Shown: positions 25,758-34,391, counted from the first letter of the stretch. The stretch is 64,000 nt of DNA from Desulfospira sp963664655 (GCA_963664655.2 CAXXHM010000001.1:1116001-1180000); one strand, 5' to 3'. Notes: generated from the sequence alone by a model not told the origin. A program made the numbers and translations.

Positions 25758-25787
25758 TATATAGAATGGCATGATATGGATTGTCAA
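25758..25787 (-). promoter_or_regulatory. Sigma-70 promoter of the TonB/ABC operon
   Basis: On the minus strand TTGACA (25787-25782), an 18-base spacer and TATATA (25763-25758). The start would be near 25751, just before the 5' arm of the switch-like structure. Confidence 0.78.
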
Positions 25788-25825
25788 CCCCCAACAAATA
25801 ATTCTTTTTTCACAGAGGCATCCCC

Positions 25826-26224
25826 CTGCCCAAGGGTGAACGGGTCACCGAATCAACCCTGGAAAACCTGGTCCTCCAGCCTGACAAAGGGAAGGGATGC
25901 CGTCAAAATGACCCCGGGGAGGGCCTGCACCAAGATTGAACGGATCAACGGGAAACGGAACATTGGGGTCACGGCCAATGTGCCCTCCCCCGGCCCAGGC
26001 GGAAAACAGCCTCAAACGGGATGATGATCCCCATGGCCATTTCCTTAGGGTTCGGGGTTCTGTTTTCCACGGCCATTATCCTGGTCATGGTCCCGGCCCT
26101 GTACATGGTGCTGGATGATGTTTCCCGGCTCATGTACAAGCCGGATGTCCCTGAAGCGGGGATGCTTTCAACGCCCCAGGAGTTTCAGGAGAATAGGAAA
26201 AAATTACCGGTAACCGAAAATTAA
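25826..26224 (+). pseudogene. Remnant of a second RND pump gene
   Basis: Translates as two separated pieces of an RND C-terminal half. 25826-26015 matches the pump region around 16190-16395 (RVTESTLENLVLQ, TKIERINGKRNI) at clearly less than full identity and with frame damage. 26019-26169 is identical by my reading to 16872-17022, then diverges into its own C-terminus ending at 26224. About 470 bases in between are missing. No start is present. It lies just beyond the TonB operon promoter on the opposite strand. Confidence 0.9.
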
Positions 26225-26361
26225 ACCGGGTGTAAGTTGCTGATGACGGATGTTCCCAGCGTGGAGGGGCATCCTGATTCAGGCCGGTCCGGAATACCAC
26301 CGGCTCAATCGCTTGATAATTTTTTATACCTGTTTAGACCGTTCCTTGTCTTTCTATGTCC

Positions 26362-26607
26362 TCAAAGGTCTTTCAGCACAGGGTCATTGCCTGGCAGGAT
26401 CGTACAGGATTCCGTTTCTGGGTCAAAAACAATGACCGCCTTACCTGATTTGAGTTGTGCCATGACCCGGGCTATCTTTGTCTCCAGAGGAATTTCGATT
26501 TCCCCGTAATCGGTCCCGTCCCGGGTGACAAATTCTTCAACCACCCCGTTCAGGGCCTGCCGGCTCAGTTGGCCATGGGGAATGATGACGGCCTGCGGTT
26601 TTTCCAT
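26362..26607 (-). CDS. YheU / UPF0270 family small protein
   Basis: 81 residues, function not established. Matches the YheU pattern: VIIPHGQLSRQALNGVVEEF followed by TRDGTDYGE and a C-terminal part KIARVMAQLKSGKAVIVFDPETESC; E. coli YheU has the same REGTDYG centre. It follows the UbiB-like gene by 3 bases, on the same strand, so both are co-transcribed. Confidence 0.85.
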   Translation of the reverse strand: MEKPQAVIIPHGQLSRQALNGVVEEFVTRDGTDYGEIEIPLETKIARVMAQLKSGKAVIVFDPETESCTILPGNDPVLKDL

Positions 26608-26610
26608 TTT

Positions 26611-27909
26611 TTATTCATCCCATTCGTAAATATTTTTCATCCTGACCCTGGCCCCCATCATTTCAAAGACCCGGAACAGGCCGTACCGGGTCCGGTCCAG
26701 GAAGACAAAATCAGGGTTCATTTTCAGGTGGTTTTTATGCTTGAGCATCTGATTGGCAATGACCTTTCCCTGGGCCATGAAATTTTTGTTTTCATTAAAA
26801 TCAAACCGGTCGGGCCGGAAAGCCTGTCCAAGCCACTGGCCGAATCCAAAGGCGGTTTTAAAAAGGTCTTCCTGGGTGGGGCCGTCAAGGTCCGACCGGA
26901 TAAAGTCAAGCTTTTCCACCAGTCTGAAGTACTGGTCCCTGTCCCCCCGGATGATGGTCCCCACAAGCTGTTGGTAAATCTTGACGAACCCGGGTTCAAA
27001 CCGTTTCACACATCCAAAATCCACCAGTCCTACCCTAAGGTCCTTGCCGATGATAAAGTTCCCCGGGTGGGGATCGGCATGGATGCAGTGAAGTTCATAA
27101 AACCCTTTAAGGAAAATATCATTTATGGTCTGGGCCACCTGGTCCCGGCTTTTCCGGTCCGGATGGGTTTTTATCCACTGGTTCAACGGAATGCCTTCCA
27201 GGAAGGTGGCACTTAAAATATCCTGGGAGCTTAAGTCTTTGCTGGGGCTGGGCACGGCCACCCGGTCCATCTTCAGATGCCGGGCAAAAAAAGACATGGA
27301 TTGGGCTTCCATTATGTAGTCAATTTCTTCCAACAGCTTTTGCTCAATTTCCGCCAGGGCCGGGGCGATGAGGTCCTGGTCCGGGTAAAATTTCACCAGG
27401 CTTTTGACCAGGTCCAGATCACTTTTGATGGTGGCCTGGATACCGGGGTATTTGACCTTGACGGCCAGCAGGTCTCCTTTGGGGCTTATTGCCCGGTGAA
27501 CCTGGCCCAGGCTTGCCGCAGCAAAGGCGGTGAGGTCAAAGGATGCAAAGGCTTCTTCCGGCAGCATCCCAAGTCCGTTTTCAACCGCCTTCCGGACCAG
27601 GGCCCGGTTTAAGGGCGGCACCTGGTTGTAGGATTTTTCAAGCTCTTTTCTTACACTGTCCGGGAACAGGTCCAGCTCCATGCTCAGCATCTGGGCAATT
27701 TTCAGGGCCGTTCCCTTTAGCAGGGTCAGCCCCTGGAATAAAACCCGGGCACTGTTCTCATCCAGATCCTTTTTGGCAGCCGCTCTTTCCTGCCGGGATA
27801 AAAAAGGCTTTTTCACCAGATATTTAACCGTCTCTTTTCCCATGCGGGCCGCTGTCTTGCCGCCGGTTACACCCCGCTGCCATTTGGTCTTAGGCATCTG
27901 GTCATTCAT
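26611..27909 (-). CDS. UbiB/AarF/ABC1-family atypical kinase
   Basis: Protein-kinase-like fold; relatives (UbiB, COQ8) support quinone or lipid metabolism, acting as ATPases rather than true kinases. 432 residues from ATG 27909, which has GGGGGGA before it. Family marks: KIAQMLSME (the KxGQ-like region), Ala-rich loop AAASLGQVHRA, catalytic Lys in AVKVKYPGI, HADPHPGNF, and VDFGCVKRF in place of DFG. No C-terminal membrane anchor is obvious. Between a TetR gene and yheU, all on the minus strand. Whether it serves menaquinone synthesis here is unknown. Confidence 0.9.
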   Translation of the reverse strand: MNDQMPKTKWQRGVTGGKTAARMGKETVKYLVKKPFLSRQERAAAKKDLDENSARVLFQGLTLLKGTALKIAQMLSMELDLFPDSVRKELEKSYNQVPPLNRALVRKAVENGLGMLPEEAFASFDLTAFAAASLGQVHRAISPKGDLLAVKVKYPGIQATIKSDLDLVKSLVKFYPDQDLIAPALAEIEQKLLEEIDYIMEAQSMSFFARHLKMDRVAVPSPSKDLSSQDILSATFLEGIPLNQWIKTHPDRKSRDQVAQTINDIFLKGFYELHCIHADPHPGNFIIGKDLRVGLVDFGCVKRFEPGFVKIYQQLVGTIIRGDRDQYFRLVEKLDFIRSDLDGPTQEDLFKTAFGFGQWLGQAFRPDRFDFNENKNFMAQGKVIANQMLKHKNHLKMNPDFVFLDRTRYGLFRVFEMMGARVRMKNIYEWDE

Positions 27910-27938
27910 CTTTGATCCCCCCAATTTTCCAGGCCAGG

Positions 27939-28679
27939 CTATTGTTCTTCCATGCGGGCCATAAACTCGCGCTTGATCTTTTTTAAGCCCCCGGTTTTTG
28001 TCGTAAAAAAATCAAGCCGGCTTAGGATGTGGTTCTTAAACAAAAAGGAGGCAATATCAAAGACCCGGTTTGCGATTCCCGCCCGGATAGCCGCACCGGC
28101 AAGGCCAATGCTCTTGTCCATGAGAACCGTGGTGTTGGAAAATCCTTCTGAATCATCTTTGAGCCAGTAACAGACCATGCCGATAAAAAAATCCCAGAAA
28201 AAGAAGTAGATCATATCCTGGAAGATCTGCTCAGGAATTTCCTCCACTTCAATGGCGGCCTTGAAGATGTCATCCAGGATTTCAAAATACTGTTCCTGGA
28301 CCGGTCTGAAATGCTTGAAATTTGGGGTCAACGGAAAGAAAATGGACTTAAAGCTTTCCTGGATAAATTCCCGGTCCGGCAAGAACAGGGACAGCATGGT
28401 TTCAAAAAAGGCCTGGATCTGCTCTTCAAAGGTGAATTCATTAAACCCGTTGATTTTCTTTAATTCCAAAACCCCGTTTTGAAAGCATCCTTCATAATAA
28501 GCAAACAGGATGTTTCGTTTGGCCGGGAAATAATTATAAATGGTGGCGTCCCCCATGCCGGCCCTTTTGGCGATTTCCCGCATGGTCGCCGCCTTGTATC
28601 CTTTTTCTATGATCAGGTCCACGGCCGCGCGGATGGCCTGGTCCCGGTTTTCCTGTTTCTTCTGGCTGGATATTTTCAT
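27939..28679 (-). CDS. TetR/AcrR-family transcriptional regulator
   Basis: 246 residues. N-terminal helix-turn-helix in AAVDLIIEKGYKAATMREIAKRAGMGDATIYNYFPAKRNIL; the rest is an all-helical ligand-binding and dimerisation domain with no close relation I recognise. Probably represses itself and the ubiB-yheU genes behind it; a palindrome lies 32 bases before its start. The ligand is unknown. Confidence 0.92.
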   Translation of the reverse strand: MKISSQKKQENRDQAIRAAVDLIIEKGYKAATMREIAKRAGMGDATIYNYFPAKRNILFAYYEGCFQNGVLELKKINGFNEFTFEEQIQAFFETMLSLFLPDREFIQESFKSIFFPLTPNFKHFRPVQEQYFEILDDIFKAAIEVEEIPEQIFQDMIYFFFWDFFIGMVCYWLKDDSEGFSNTTVLMDKSIGLAGAAIRAGIANRVFDIASFLFKNHILSRLDFFTTKTGGLKKIKREFMARMEEQ

Positions 28680-28710
28680 TCCTTCCCCCCCCTCTTTTTA
28701 GATATTTACT

Positions 28711-28735
28711 ACATATAAAATGAAGTTTTATGTGT
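28711..28735. promoter_or_regulatory. Candidate TetR operator (25-bp palindrome)
   Basis: ACATATAAAA, spacer TGAAG, TTTTATGTGT: the arms pair at 9 of 10 positions. It lies in the TetR promoter region, the usual place of a self-repressing operator. Confidence 0.6.
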
Positions 28736-29218
28736 TTTTAATATATAGTGTTTTTTATTAATGCAAGAATTTCTTTTGCCCAAGAGCAACCGCATGTAAC
28801 TTGCCCGCCGTTTAAACTCATTCTTTGCGCCTTAGCGCCTTTGCGTGAGAATATAAAAAAAAAGGTGAAGCCCACAATTTATAAAAACCAGGAGATTAAA
28901 GAAGAACCATTCAACCCCTTCGGGATTTCATATTTCTAAACCACAGAGGACAACGAGGTTTGGCTTTCGCCAAACTGCACAGAGGGGCCGGACCGGGAAT
29001 GCATATGTAAATGACAATCATTGAGGGCTTTCTTACAGGGGATGCCCTGTGTCCCAGGACAATCCCATGACCCTGCCCCGGTTAACCAATCGTTGTGAAA
29101 AAAAAGTACTATTTCTTATAATGGCGTTGTTTCCTAATATTATATTTTTTTAAAAATATTGATCAAAATGCCTGTAAAGGCGATGGTTTCATGTCGCCGG
29201 ATTAATCGCCATAATCGT
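28736..29218. other. Long non-coding region with CCACAGAGG and CTTTGCG repeats
   Basis: No convincing gene. It holds a CTTTGCGCC/GCGCCTTTGCGTGAGA stretch near 28823-28852 and CCACAGAGGACAACGAGG...CACAGAGG near 28941-28985 around a perfect hairpin GTTTGGC-TTTC-GCCAAAC. These two motif types recur in intergenic regions of many unrelated bacteria; their nature is unknown to me. Confidence 0.5.
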
Positions 29219-29234
29219 TGGTACAGCCCTTGCA
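29219..29234 (+). promoter_or_regulatory. Sigma-54 promoter upstream of the PEP-CTERM gene
   Basis: TGGTACAGCCCTTGCA: the -24 GG and -12 GC are exactly 10 bases apart, with one change (T for C) from consensus TGGCACN5TTGCA. It lies 268 bases before the PEP-CTERM start. PEP-CTERM genes in other species are often under sigma-54 with the PrsK/PrsR pair. Confidence 0.72.
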
Positions 29235-29501
29235 TACTATTGAAACAAAATATCACCATCGTCAAGTCACCGACACAAGAAGTTAAACCATGAGACCATG
29301 CATTTTTTTCAAAATTTAAATACAGGAGGGGAACCACAAAAAAAGAAGCACTTATTATTTTTTGTCCGTTGCCAGCTTGAATAAAACGCCCAGCGCTTAT
29401 CCAGGCAAGCCAATGCGGGCGTGAATCAGCAACGGCCTGCCGCTTAATCTTGTTGTATAGAACGTAAATTATACATTTACAACTCAAAAAGGAGATTTTT
29501 C

Positions 29502-30101
29502 ATGTTAAAAAAACGAGTAGCCCGGCTTTTTCTATCTCTCATGTTAGTGCTTTTGTTTGGGGGCATTGCCAATGCAGATACAATGGCCCTTGAATATTCT
29601 TTTACCCTTGATGTTACAGGGACCAATCCTTACGGCCTGAACGATGGGGATCTCGCCACCATTGTAGTTACTGTTGATACTGACCAAGGCGATAAAAGCA
29701 CGGCAGGGTACAGCATGCACTCAGCTGCTGATGACTCCGAGTTCTCAATTACGTTGAATCTTAATGGCACAGAATATACTGAGGTGGATGACGGTTGGTG
29801 GAGTTCCTCGTCAGGTGCATATCCACTTGTAACCTTCAACACTGCAGCCGACATTTCAGACTGGACAGTTAATACCATCGACTTTGGGATTACAGATACG
29901 GATTTAAATTCCTCTATTTATATTTCATATGCAGGTCTGACTGCTCAGGATACATCTGCAAGTAGTTCCTGGTCCATTGTTTCAACATCCGGTTCAACCA
30001 ATGACTGGTCCGCTATCCCGGAACCGGCCACCTTCACTCTTTTTGGTCTCGGCCTTTTCGGCCTGGCCTGGGGCGGCCGCAGGCGGTCTTTCGAAAAATA
30101 G
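29502..30101 (+). CDS. PEP-CTERM sorting-signal protein
   Basis: A 199-residue exported protein for exosortase processing. N-terminal signal peptide (LFLSLMLVLLFGGIANA), a Thr/Ser/Asp-rich beta body without recognisable enzyme motif, and a textbook C-terminal tag: AIPEPATFTLFGLGLFGLAWGGRRR (Pro-Glu-Pro, hydrophobic span, Arg cluster). The exosortase and EPS genes must lie elsewhere. A strong AAAAAGGAG site precedes the ATG. The palindromic repeat starts 3 bases after the stop. Confidence 0.93.
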   Translation: MLKKRVARLFLSLMLVLLFGGIANADTMALEYSFTLDVTGTNPYGLNDGDLATIVVTVDTDQGDKSTAGYSMHSAADDSEFSITLNLNGTEYTEVDDGWWSSSSGAYPLVTFNTAADISDWTVNTIDFGITDTDLNSSIYISYAGLTAQDTSASSSWSIVSTSGSTNDWSAIPEPATFTLFGLGLFGLAWGGRRRSFEK

Positions 30102-30104
30102 TTA

Positions 30105-30205
30105 GTGTTTGAACGAAAAGTCACCCATCTGCGGCGTTGCTGCACAAAGCTGCAATCCTCACGTACTCAAGTACGCTCCGGTTGCAGCTTTGCTTGCAAA
30201 ATTCC
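30105..30205. repeat. Dispersed palindromic element, copy B (truncated)
   Basis: Begins GTGTTTGAACGAAAAGTCAC three bases after the PEP-CTERM stop and keeps the inner arms around AATCCTCACGTACTCAAGTACGCTCCGGTT, but the mirrored outer end is lost. The following 80 bases are AT-rich and unassigned. Confidence 0.8.
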
Positions 30206-30282
30206 GGGCAAAATTCCGCGCAATCGAAAATTCCGGGGACACGAAACAAAAATACAGACTATCATATTACAGGTGGCGGTTT

Positions 30283-30420
30283 AGGGGCAATTCATGAATT
30301 GCCCCTACCATCAATTGGGGTCATGCCCCTACCATCAATTGGGGTCAGGTCTTGAATTTCCGATCTCGCGGTTTCCCATCAATTGGGGTCAGGTCTTGAA
30401 TTTCCGATCTCGCGGTTTCC
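30283..30420. repeat. Palindrome plus tandem AATTGGGGTCA repeats
   Basis: A perfect 24-base palindrome at 30283-30306, then a 24-base unit twice (CCCCTACCATCAATTGGGG), then a 44-base unit twice exactly (30333-30376 and 30377-30420) containing CAATTGGGGTCAGGTCTTG. The AATTGGGGTCA core recurs at 52219-52310. Similar cores are found near REP/RAYT elements, but no such transposase is in the window. Confidence 0.82.
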
Positions 30421-30443
30421 GGTCTCCGTCCCCCGGTTTTCCC

Positions 30444-30674
30444 CTATCCCTCAGCCGTTTCGACTTCTTTCGGGATCTGTACCCCATATTCCCTGAAAAA
30501 GATCTTATGGGTGACCAGTTCCATTCTGTGGATGTCGGCTTTGACAACCTTCTGATCGCCGAAAATATTCTGGAGCCGGAATCCGCCGTCATTCAGGGGC
30601 TCCAGGATATCGACAAATTCCAGCAGCAGCTCTTCTTTGCCGTCCATGAGCATATACGCATTGGCTTCACACAT
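30444..30674 (-). CDS. cooT: CooT-family nickel-binding protein
   Basis: 76 residues. CooT binds Ni(II) as a dimer through the N-terminal Cys (Cys2) and is tied to CO-dehydrogenase maturation; the start MCEANAYM with Cys2, then ELLLEFVDILEPLNDGGFRLQNIFG, fits the family. It overlaps the DUF3842 gene by 8 bases and is last in a transcript that starts with a TonB receptor. No carbon monoxide dehydrogenase gene is in the window. The context suggests nickel handling more broadly. Confidence 0.85.
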   Translation of the reverse strand: MCEANAYMLMDGKEELLLEFVDILEPLNDGGFRLQNIFGDQKVVKADIHRMELVTHKIFFREYGVQIPKEVETAEG

Positions 30675-31092
30675 ATTGCAATACCTCCTTTAATTTTTCG
30701 TCTGCAATAAACATGGCAATATGGGGCAGGGGCTGATCTTCGAAATCAATGAGATGAATATTTTCCTGATGAAGGGGCAGCAGAATTTTCACCCCGGGGC
30801 TGTCCATCACCGCCGTGGCCATTTGAGGGGTAACCTCTCCTAAAATGGCATTGGGCCAGGTAATGGAAACCGGCCCGATAATGATATCTGCCCTGGCCAC
30901 GGCCACCACCAGGGCATTTTCCCCGGAAACGCCTTTCTGGGCCCCGGCCTTGAGCATGGCAGCCGTTGCAATGGCGTTGGTTCCCACCGCCATCAGGTCA
31001 AACCGGTCCTTATGGGTCTGGCGGATATACCGGATCAAGGTGGCGCCGATGCCGCCGCCATGCCCGTCAATAATGCATATTTTTTTTTTCAT
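30667..31092 (-). CDS. DUF3842 family protein
   Basis: 141 residues, unknown function. It begins with a Rossmann-like nucleotide loop (ICIIDGHGGGIGATLI) and continues MAVGTNAIATAAMLKAGAQKGVSGENA, a well-conserved family core. DUF3842 genes often lie beside cooT, as here, which ties the family to nickel or CODH/hydrogenase maturation by association only. Confidence 0.82.
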   Translation of the reverse strand: MKKKICIIDGHGGGIGATLIRYIRQTHKDRFDLMAVGTNAIATAAMLKAGAQKGVSGENALVVAVARADIIIGPVSITWPNAILGEVTPQMATAVMDSPGVKILLPLHQENIHLIDFEDQPLPHIAMFIADEKLKEVLQYV

Positions 31093-31143
31093 GTGTGTCA
31101 GGCCCAGTTCATTTTTCCCTTAGCGGCTTTCCCTGCTTTGGTG

Positions 31144-31731
31144 TTATTTTTTCTGAGAGATGGATTTGACGCAGGCCAGGCCGCTCGCCTGGACAGTTGG
31201 TTCGGCAAAGTGTCGGACAGGCTCTCTCACATGGGTTCCTTCCGGGGGCGCCTGATTTAAGCGCAGCCGCCAAATTTCCCTGTGAATCTGCCAGACCGCC
31301 CTGGTCACCGCCTTCTGAACCAGGTTCGACACCCCATACCCCTGGGTAATGTGCGGGTCAATCCAGATATAAACGAAACGGGGCGGCACATCCTGGGCCA
31401 TTCCGGCCACGGCCATTCCCATGGTCAACCGGTGGATCACCGGGAATTCATTGGCCATCCACCAGGCGTTCTGCTCAAAGGTGGCCTGGTCCCAGACATG
31501 AAGGGTCCCGGGCATTCCTCTGAGATCAAAAGCGCCGGTGATCACGCAAAGGTCCGACCCCAGGATAAAGTCCTGGGCATACCGGGGATCGTTTCCAAGC
31601 CAGGCAAAATCCACATCATCCCCGGAAACGGTTTCAGCCATTTTTTCAAGGATAATGCACCCGGCCCCCAGGTCTCCCTTGAGGACATCCCCGACATCCA
31701 TAATTATGATTTTTTTATCTTTTTTATCCAT
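31144..31731 (-). CDS. Hydrogenase-maturation-protease-like protein (M52 fold)
   Basis: 195 residues. The N-terminal half follows the HycI/HybD pattern: VGDVLKGDLGAG (family GNxLxGDDGxG, here with changes), and later SDLCVITGAFDLRGMPGTLHVW (family D-x5-A-x5-PGT). In true M52 proteases two acidic ligands recognise nickel in the [NiFe] large subunit. The local hydrogenase is [FeFe] type, which needs no such protease, so this protein either serves a [NiFe] enzyme elsewhere or has another nickel-linked job beside CooT. It starts 2 bases after the TonB receptor stop. Confidence 0.65.
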   Translation of the reverse strand: MDKKDKKIIIMDVGDVLKGDLGAGCIILEKMAETVSGDDVDFAWLGNDPRYAQDFILGSDLCVITGAFDLRGMPGTLHVWDQATFEQNAWWMANEFPVIHRLTMGMAVAGMAQDVPPRFVYIWIDPHITQGYGVSNLVQKAVTRAVWQIHREIWRLRLNQAPPEGTHVREPVRHFAEPTVQASGLACVKSISQKK

Positions 31732-31733
31732 TT

Positions 31734-33971
31734 TTAGAACTCAACTTTGTACTGAAGACAAACCCCGATACCGGGCTCTTTGAGAACCATGCCCCGGGAT
31801 GTGGCCAGAAAATTATGATAATCCTCGTCAAACAGGTTGGTGACCTCAGCGGCCAGCTCCTGATCCAGGCCAAATGCCTTAAACCGGTAGCCCACATTGA
31901 CATCAACGGTCTGCCAGCTGTCGGATCCCTCTGTGCCCTGGGGGACCCGGTCCTGGGCATCGGCCCATTCATGGGTAATTTGCGCCCGCCAGCCCCTGTT
32001 GCCGGAATGGGGTTTGACCTGATCCCATCCCAGGGTCACCCGGGTATTTAAAGGCGCAATCGTGGAAAGGGCCTCGCCGGTGGTTTTATTCTCTCCCCGG
32101 GTCCATGCCAGGGAAGCCAAAACATGCCATTGCGGGGCAAACCGCCACTCTCCGGACAGTTCCACGCCGTAAATCTTTGCTTTTTCCACGTTAACCATTT
32201 CATAACGGTCGCTGCTGACCTGGGCCTGGGTGATCATGTCATCAATATCATTTAAAAACGCGGCACCGGAAACCCGGACCATATGATTAACATAGTGCAG
32301 GCCGGCTTCAAAAAACCGGGACTGTTCGGGGTCCAGATCCGGGTTGCCGTACAAGGCCCCCCCGCTGCTCAGGCTGACATACTTGAACAGGTCCATGAGA
32401 TCCGGCGGCCGGTAAGAGACCGCGGCAATGCCCGTGGCGGACCAGTTTGGGGCCATCTGCCAGGTCAAGCCGATCTGGGCCTGCCAGGAAGTATCGGTGG
32501 CGGTTTGTGCTTCTCTGACCTGGATAACGGACATGGCAGGTGATGGCGGCGATATCCAGTTGTCCAGATCATCGCTTTTGACCCGGGTGGTGTCCAGGCG
32601 GCCGCCCATATTTAAATTCAGGGTATCGCTGATATCCCAGTTGTCTTCAGCAAAAATACCGGCCACGGTCTGGGAAACATTGCCCACGCTGGAATCAACC
32701 CCCACAAGGCCGTTTCTCAAATATTTGGTCCGCTCGGTGTTATCAATGGTCCACTCCCAGACTTCTAACCCCACCGCCGGCGTATGGGCCCCCAGGGTCA
32801 GGTGATTGGTCCAGTTAATCCCCAGGGTGGTGTGGTCTGCACCAGGCTCGTTTGCGGTAAGGGCCATGGTCGCAGGAAAATTGTCAATTCTGACATTCCG
32901 GTCCACTTCCTGGAAAAAAAGCCGTATGCTGGACTTGTCCAGCACCCCGGACTCTGGTGACAGAGTATGGGTGACAGACCCCATAACCCTTTTGGTTGAC
33001 GGATAGGTAACATCTGCGGCTGTGGGGAGCGTGGCGGCACCCGTTCCCGGAATCCCGATATTTTTTCCTTCGGTAACCTGAATGTTGACCTGGGTCTCGT
33101 TTTGTTTATTCCATAAATACCCGCTGCCGAACCGGCCGTATACATCCCTGAACCGGCTGTTATGAATATCGGTCCGGTCAGCGCTTTGGGTATCATTGTA
33201 ATCCCTGTATCCGGCTGATCCCAGGAACCAGGCGTTCGGCCCCTGGTGAATGATCCGGCCAAAAGCGCTGGTCCCTTCCGGGTTGGACGAGGTGCGTACC
33301 CATATTGTCTCCCTGGTCTCCGGGATCTTCCGATACCCCCCCTTTCGGGTAATCACGTTGACCACCCCACCCATTGCACCCCATCCGTAAAGGGCTGAAA
33401 TCGGTCCCTTCAGCACCTCTATGCGCTCAATATCCTGGGGATTGACCAGCCCGAACCTGGCATTGATGTCCGTGGCCGTATTCACCCGGCAGCCGTCAAT
33501 TAAAAACAAAACACTGTTCCGGTCCAGTCCCCTGATGTTGATCTCCGATCCCCAGACAGAGTCCATGGTTTTTTCCACCCCGGGAATCTGCCGGGTGATA
33601 TCGGTCAGGCTGATAGGCGGATGCCGGTCAATGTCCCCAGCCGTTATCATACCGATGCCCCCGGGGGTCTGGGAAATCGTTCTTGGCATGCCCCTGGCCG
33701 TGACCACCACAGGGTCAAGATCGGTGACCGCTGCCATGGGCTGTGATTCGCCGGCCGGCACTGTGGTATCTTTCTGCTTCGCTTCATCAAGATCAGATCC
33801 GGCCACAGACCAGACCACAGACCCCCCTTTTTCTAAAGCAGCCGGATCGGTTATGCCCCCTGCCAGGGCATGGTTCCAAAAAAACAGGAGGTTAAAAAGG
33901 ATCATACCGTTCAACATCCAAAGCGGGATAAATAAATAATGCGTTAGGCTAGAACAGATGGCAGGGGGCAT
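31734..33971 (-). CDS. TonB-dependent receptor, possibly for nickel complexes
   Basis: 745 residues. Signal region with hydrophobic core LFIPLWMLNGMILFNLLFF; TonB box DPVVVTARG; plug marks DITRQIPGVEKTMDSVWGSEINIRGLDRNSVLFLIDG and DIERIEVLKGPISALYG; barrel ending YKVEF. It lies 79 bases after hydB with a terminator between, so it likely has its own or read-through transcription, followed at once by the M52-like, DUF3842 and cooT genes. The nickel idea rests only on those neighbours. AAGGAA eight bases before ATG 33971 supports this start. Confidence 0.93.
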   Translation of the reverse strand: MPPAICSSLTHYLFIPLWMLNGMILFNLLFFWNHALAGGITDPAALEKGGSVVWSVAGSDLDEAKQKDTTVPAGESQPMAAVTDLDPVVVTARGMPRTISQTPGGIGMITAGDIDRHPPISLTDITRQIPGVEKTMDSVWGSEINIRGLDRNSVLFLIDGCRVNTATDINARFGLVNPQDIERIEVLKGPISALYGWGAMGGVVNVITRKGGYRKIPETRETIWVRTSSNPEGTSAFGRIIHQGPNAWFLGSAGYRDYNDTQSADRTDIHNSRFRDVYGRFGSGYLWNKQNETQVNIQVTEGKNIGIPGTGAATLPTAADVTYPSTKRVMGSVTHTLSPESGVLDKSSIRLFFQEVDRNVRIDNFPATMALTANEPGADHTTLGINWTNHLTLGAHTPAVGLEVWEWTIDNTERTKYLRNGLVGVDSSVGNVSQTVAGIFAEDNWDISDTLNLNMGGRLDTTRVKSDDLDNWISPPSPAMSVIQVREAQTATDTSWQAQIGLTWQMAPNWSATGIAAVSYRPPDLMDLFKYVSLSSGGALYGNPDLDPEQSRFFEAGLHYVNHMVRVSGAAFLNDIDDMITQAQVSSDRYEMVNVEKAKIYGVELSGEWRFAPQWHVLASLAWTRGENKTTGEALSTIAPLNTRVTLGWDQVKPHSGNRGWRAQITHEWADAQDRVPQGTEGSDSWQTVDVNVGYRFKAFGLDQELAAEVTNLFDEDYHNFLATSRGMVLKEPGIGVCLQYKVEF

Positions 33972-34001
33972 AACGACGTTTCCTTATGAGCTGACATATC
34001 C

Positions 34002-34045
34002 GGACAAAAGCCCGTGCCGCCGGGCCAAACCGGCGGCACGGGGCA
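34002..34045 (-). terminator. Intrinsic terminator after hydAB
   Basis: GC-rich arms CCCGTGCCGCC / GGCGGCACGGG (34011-34042) followed on the minus strand by CTTTTG. It ends the hydrogenase message before the receptor gene; the short T-tract suggests partial read-through. Confidence 0.8.
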
Positions 34046-34049
34046 ATCC

Positions 34050-34391
34050 TTACAGGTTCAGTTGAAATCCCTTGTCTTTTAAGGCGGCAATCCGGCTGCT
34101 CCGGTCTATATAATGGGTATGAAGCAGATGGTGGGACATGTGGCCGCAGGGGCCGTCATGCAGGAAGCCGTCCTTGGCGCTGTATAATTTCTGCACCATG
34201 GGATTGTCCTGGGATTTACGGATCTTATAAATTTTTGCATCGGCATTATAAACCGACTTCTGGCGGGCGCCGACAAAATCATCTTCAGCAGCGCCGGCCA
34301 GCCGGATGACCGGGGCACCGAATGCCGCATACCCTGCGGTAACACCGGCGGCCATGAGAAACCCTCTTCTGGAAATGGACACTTTTTTCAT
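34050..34391 (-). CDS. hydB: [FeFe] hydrogenase small subunit (Tat-exported)
   Basis: 113 residues. Twin-arginine signal SRRGFLMAAGVTAGYAAFG carries the folded large subunit to the periplasm. The mature part has the small-subunit pattern DDFVGARQKSVYNAD, KIRKSQDNPMVQKLY and the Gly/His end GPCGHMSHHLLHTHY. Same set-up as Desulfovibrio HydB. The start overlaps the large subunit's stop by 4 bases. Confidence 0.94.
   Translation of the reverse strand: MKKVSISRRGFLMAAGVTAGYAAFGAPVIRLAGAAEDDFVGARQKSVYNADAKIYKIRKSQDNPMVQKLYSAKDGFLHDGPCGHMSHHLLHTHYIDRSSRIAALKDKGFQLNL

Noticed and set aside
28748..28939. Small 63-codon frame upstream of the PEP-CTERM gene
   Set aside because: No ribosome-binding site, and it runs through the dispersed CTTTGCG motif.
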